A program made the position numbers and the translations under genes. Positions 6,514 to 8,780 of a stretch of 8,780 nucleotides of DNA are shown in pieces. Origin of the DNA: Anaerolineales bacterium (lineage in GTDB: Bacteria > Chloroflexota > Anaerolineae > Anaerolineales > UBA11657); NCBI GenBank assembly GCA_947503585.1, contig CANNEJ010000048.1, positions 1 through 8,780 on the forward strand, written 5' to 3'. Positions within the stretch are counted from its first letter, which is position 1, and each line of letters starts with the position of its first letter. The notes under the pieces are model-generated. The model did no database searches. It saw nothing but the letters and a program-made list of their open reading frames with translations, and was not told where the DNA came from.

Positions 6514-6544
6514 ACCGGCAGTTAAGTTAGCAGGCGGGTGCGCA

Positions 6545-7734
6545 CTAGGGCAGCAGCGTGACGGTTACGCCGCTGTCTTCCACCGGCAGTACAAATGTGC
6601 GGCAGGCAACCCCGGCTGTGGCAAAGGCGGCTTGCATCGCGGCTGCTATTTGTGCATGGTTGTGCACCGCAAAGGCAGCCAGGCTGGGCCCGGCACCGGA
6701 AAGCACAACCGCCGCAGCCCCCGCATCCAGCGCAGCCTGTTCCGCTGCATCGTAGCCGCGGATCAGTACACGCCGCTGCGGCTGGTGCAGCCGGTCTTGC
6801 ATCGCCCAGCCCAGCAGCGCGTAGTCTGCAGTTTGCAAGGCGCGCACCACCAGCGCAGTATGCCCAATGTTGAAGGCTGCGTCGGCCAGCGGCACCATGC
6901 CGGGCAGTGCCGCCCGCGCCTGCGCGGTGGCCAGCTCCACCGCCGGCAGTGCCAGCGCCACTTGCATGGCGGGCAGTGAGATGCGCGCGCAGCGCACATC
7001 GTTGCCCGCTGTGCTGACCAGCGTCAAACCGCCCAGCAGCGCCGCTGCGGCGTTATCCGGGTGGCCTTCCAAACTGCCCAGCCCAGCAGCGCGTAGTCTG
7101 CAGTTTGCAAGGCGCGCACCACCAGCGCAGTATGCCCAATGTTGAATGCTGCGTCGGCCAGCGGCACCATGCCAGGCAGTGCCGCTCGCGCCTGCGCGGT
7201 GGCCAGCTCCACCGCCGGCAGTGCCAGCGCCACTTGCATGGCGGGCAGTGAGATGTGCGCGCAGCGCACATCGTTGCCCGCTGTGCTGACCAGCGTCAAA
7301 CCGCCCAGCAGCGCCGCTGCGGCGTTATCCGGGTGGCCTTCCAAACTGTGGGCTAGCTGCAGCAACGCTTGCGGGTCCGCGGCAGCGCCGCTGAGCGCTT
7401 GCGCAGCTGCCAGACCGGCAACAATGGCGGCTGCACTGGAGCCCATGCCGGAGTTAAGCGGGATGTTGTTTTGGGTGCGCAGCTGCAGTGTGCCGGGCGG
7501 CGCGCCGGCATGCGCCTGCCAGTACGCACGCGCAGCGTGCAGCACAAGGTTGCGCTCGTCTTTTGGCAGCGTGGCGGCGCCTTCGCCGTGCTGCTCCACT
7601 TGCAGGCTGCTGCCCGCGGTTCCGACACTCAGTTCGATCTCGTTGCGCAGCCCAAGCGCCAGCGCCAGGCAATCAAAGCCCGGCCCCAGGTTGGCACTGG
7701 TCGCCGGCACGGAAACGCGCACACGCATGGGCAT
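6545..7734 (-). CDS. thrB: Homoserine kinase ThrB, frame broken by a 272-bp duplication
   Basis: GHMP-family kinase that phosphorylates L-homoserine with ATP to O-phosphohomoserine, the substrate of threonine synthase; cytoplasmic. As written it is two overlapping ORFs. The first (7734-7024) carries ANLGPGFDCLALAL (14-27) and the ATP-binding GHMP loop IPLNSGMGSSAAAIVAG (91-107), runs to LLGWA at residue 220, then shifts frame into the second repeat copy and stops after 16 foreign residues. The second ORF (7072-6545, TTG) re-enters at EGHPDNAAAALLGG and continues to the C-terminal motif VVLSGAGPSLAAF and the end VTVTLLP. Joining 7734-7076 to 6803-6545 gives one 305-aa protein of normal ThrB length with all motifs in order. 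The ATG at 7732-7734 lies 3 bp after the hom stop, so translation is probably coupled; Met3 is an alternative start. As written, neither half would be a working kinase. Confidence 0.9.
6804..7347. repeat. 272-bp tandem duplication in thrB (frameshifting)
   Basis: Copy 1 is 6804-7075 and copy 2 is 7076-7347. They differ at four sites: 6875/7147 (G/T), 6902/7174 (G/A), 6914/7186 (C/T) and 6984/7256 (C/T). Three are synonymous in the ThrB frame; the last gives Arg versus His. The unit is 90 codons plus 2 bases, so reading through it shifts the frame. One base of microhomology is seen at the junction. Confidence 0.97.
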
Positions 7735-7737
7735 TGG

Positions 7738-8780
7738 TCAGGCTGCAGTTTGCGTGCGGTGCAGCGCCAGAATATCTGCCAGCAGCGCAAAGCCGGTGGC
7801 TACGCCGCCCGCGCCCGGCCCCACCAGCGTCACATCGCCGAGCACGGCGGTGCTGAAGGTGATGGCGTTGGTGATGCCACTGACTGCAGCCAGCGGATGT
7901 GTGAGCGCCAGCCGCTGCGGGCGCACCTGTGCCGCATGTGCGTCCACCGTGGCCACCAGCTTCCAGCGTTCGCCGGCGCTTGCGGCTGCGGTTACATCAG
8001 CGGGAGTGAGCTGCGTGATGCCCTGCACCGCAACATCTTGCAGGCGCAGCGTGCGGCCCATTAAGATGTTGGCAACGATCACAAGCTTGCAGGCGGCGTC
8101 ATGGCCTTCCACATCGCCGGCCGGGTCTGCTTCCGCATAGCCCAGCGCCTGTGCTTCCGCCAGCGCTGCCGGATAAGTTGCGCCAGCTTCCATGCGCGTC
8201 AGGATGTAGTTGGTGGTGCCGTTAAGAATTCCGGCACAGGCGCTGATGCCTGCGCCCTGCAGCAGTTCGCTGCCCAGGCGCAGCGCGGGCGTGCCGCCCA
8301 TCACCGTGCCTTCCACGCCGAGCGTGACGCGCTGCGCGCGCGCCAGGTCGGCCAGGGCGGCATAGTGCAGCGCAATCGGCCCCTTGTTGGCCGTGACCAC
8401 ATGCCGCCCGCTGCGCAGCGGTGACCACATGCCGCCCGCTGCGCAGCGCCGCCTGAATGTAGCCCGTGGCCGGTTCGCCGGTTTGCAGATTGGTCGGGCT
8501 GCATTCCACAATGATGTCTGCGTTGCCGGCAGTGATGATGCGGGCTGCGTCCCAATTGTGATGGTCGGCAGCCAGCGTGCTGAGCTGCGTGCCGGCGGCC
8601 GCCAATAGTGCCGCGGGCTGCAGGCCGGCCGCATGGTAAACGCTGCCGTGGCGCTGCGTGGCAACGGCCACCACTTGCAATTGCGCCCCGCTGTGCTGCG
8701 CCAGTGCCGCGCCGCGCTCTTGCAAAATTTGCACCAGGCCGCGGCCTACGCTGCCAAAACCAATCAGAGCAAGGCGGTAA
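7738..8780 (-). CDS. hom: Homoserine dehydrogenase, 5' end just outside window, frame broken by a 28-bp duplication
   Basis: NAD(P)-dependent reduction of aspartate semialdehyde to homoserine, the branch point to threonine and methionine. From the right edge the minus strand reads YRLALIGFGSVGRGL, the Rossmann nucleotide-binding start, so only a few codons are missing. It continues through DIIVECSPTN and LRSGRHVVT, where the 28-bp repeat shifts the frame. After it follow ANKGPIALHY, GTVMGGTPALRLG, GILNGTTNYILTRME and the full family signature from ALGYAEADPAGD to EGHDAACK, with the catalytic Lys, and it ends near VGPGAGGVATGFALLADIL. Dropping one copy (8780-8421 joined to 8392-7738) gives about 337 residues in one frame. 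The protein stops after the catalytic domain: there is no C-terminal ACT domain, so threonine feedback through ACT is not expected. The TGA at 7738-7740 is 3 bp from the thrB ATG, making hom-thrB an operon. Confidence 0.92.
8393..8448. repeat. 28-bp perfect tandem duplication in hom (frameshifting)
   Basis: Copy 1 is 8393-8420 and copy 2 is 8421-8448, identical across 28 bases, with no microhomology at the edges. Twenty-eight is not a multiple of three, so it disrupts hom immediately before the conserved NKGP segment. With one copy removed, the sequence reads RSGRHVVTANKGP without a break. Confidence 0.96.

Noticed and set aside
6545..7072. The downstream thrB ORF as a second, independent homoserine kinase gene
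   Set aside because: It lacks the N-terminal GHMP ATP-binding loop, starts inside the repeat unit with no ribosome site, and continues the first ORF exactly once one repeat copy is removed.
7139..8140. Long plus-strand open frame opposite hom and thrB (333 codons)
   Set aside because: Antisense to hom-thrB, which show full family motifs. It is rich in Ala/Ser/Arg with no recognisable domain, and it merely runs through the complement of the repeat region.
597..8448. The repeats as a CRISPR array, phase-variation tract or mobile element footprint
   Set aside because: Each locus has a different unit of a different length, present only twice with no spacer and no shared ends. There are no inverted repeats, no target-site duplication pattern and no homopolymer tract.

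Overview
The window is a GC-rich bacterial chromosomal segment carrying seven protein genes, two of them cut by the window edges. All seven are conserved families. There is no RNA gene, insertion sequence, CRISPR array or phage gene that I can support. Protein style (alanine-rich, high GC, a MreB with a short hydrophobic N-terminal helix, a short homoserine dehydrogenase without an ACT domain) would fit Chloroflexota, but that is an impression, not a demonstrated assignment.

Layout. On the minus strand, reading right to left from about 4950, lies a compact block: mreB (TTG start), an O-antigen ligase/polymerase-like membrane protein 2 bp later, a GtrA-family membrane protein overlapping it by ATGA, and a GT4 glycosyltransferase. 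Then comes tpx (thiol peroxidase), which has its own SD and -10 and runs off the left edge. Divergent from mreB on the plus strand is tilS (tRNA-Ile lysidine synthetase), apparently made from a leaderless mRNA. Converging on tilS from the right is hom-thrB on the minus strand (threonine branch of aspartate metabolism), with hom missing only its first few codons at the right edge.

The striking property is that six of the seven genes are affected by exactly one head-to-tail duplication: 66 bp in the glycosyltransferase, 33 bp at the end of gtrA, 153 bp in the ligase, 48 bp in tilS, 272 bp in thrB and 28 bp in hom. Only mreB and the visible part of tpx lack one. Four are in frame; those in thrB (272 bp) and hom (28 bp) break the reading frame. 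Deleting one copy restores an ordinary-length protein with contiguous family motifs each time. The junctions have almost no microhomology (0-3 bp). The three longest diverged duplications differ at nine sites, seven of them synonymous and eight of them transitions. This fits best with overlapping pieces from closely related strains being placed end to end without merging (an assembly artefact). True genomic duplication cannot be excluded from sequence alone.

A second pattern is promoter architecture. All three recognisable promoters (tpx, mreB, tilS) carry an extended -10 of the form TGC-TATnnT with no good -35.

Biologically, the mreB block would link cell-shape/wall growth with assembly and decoration of a surface glycopolymer. 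hom-thrB makes phosphohomoserine for threonine. tilS is an essential tRNA-modification housekeeping gene. I see no convincing new biological system; the repeat pattern is the part to resolve first.
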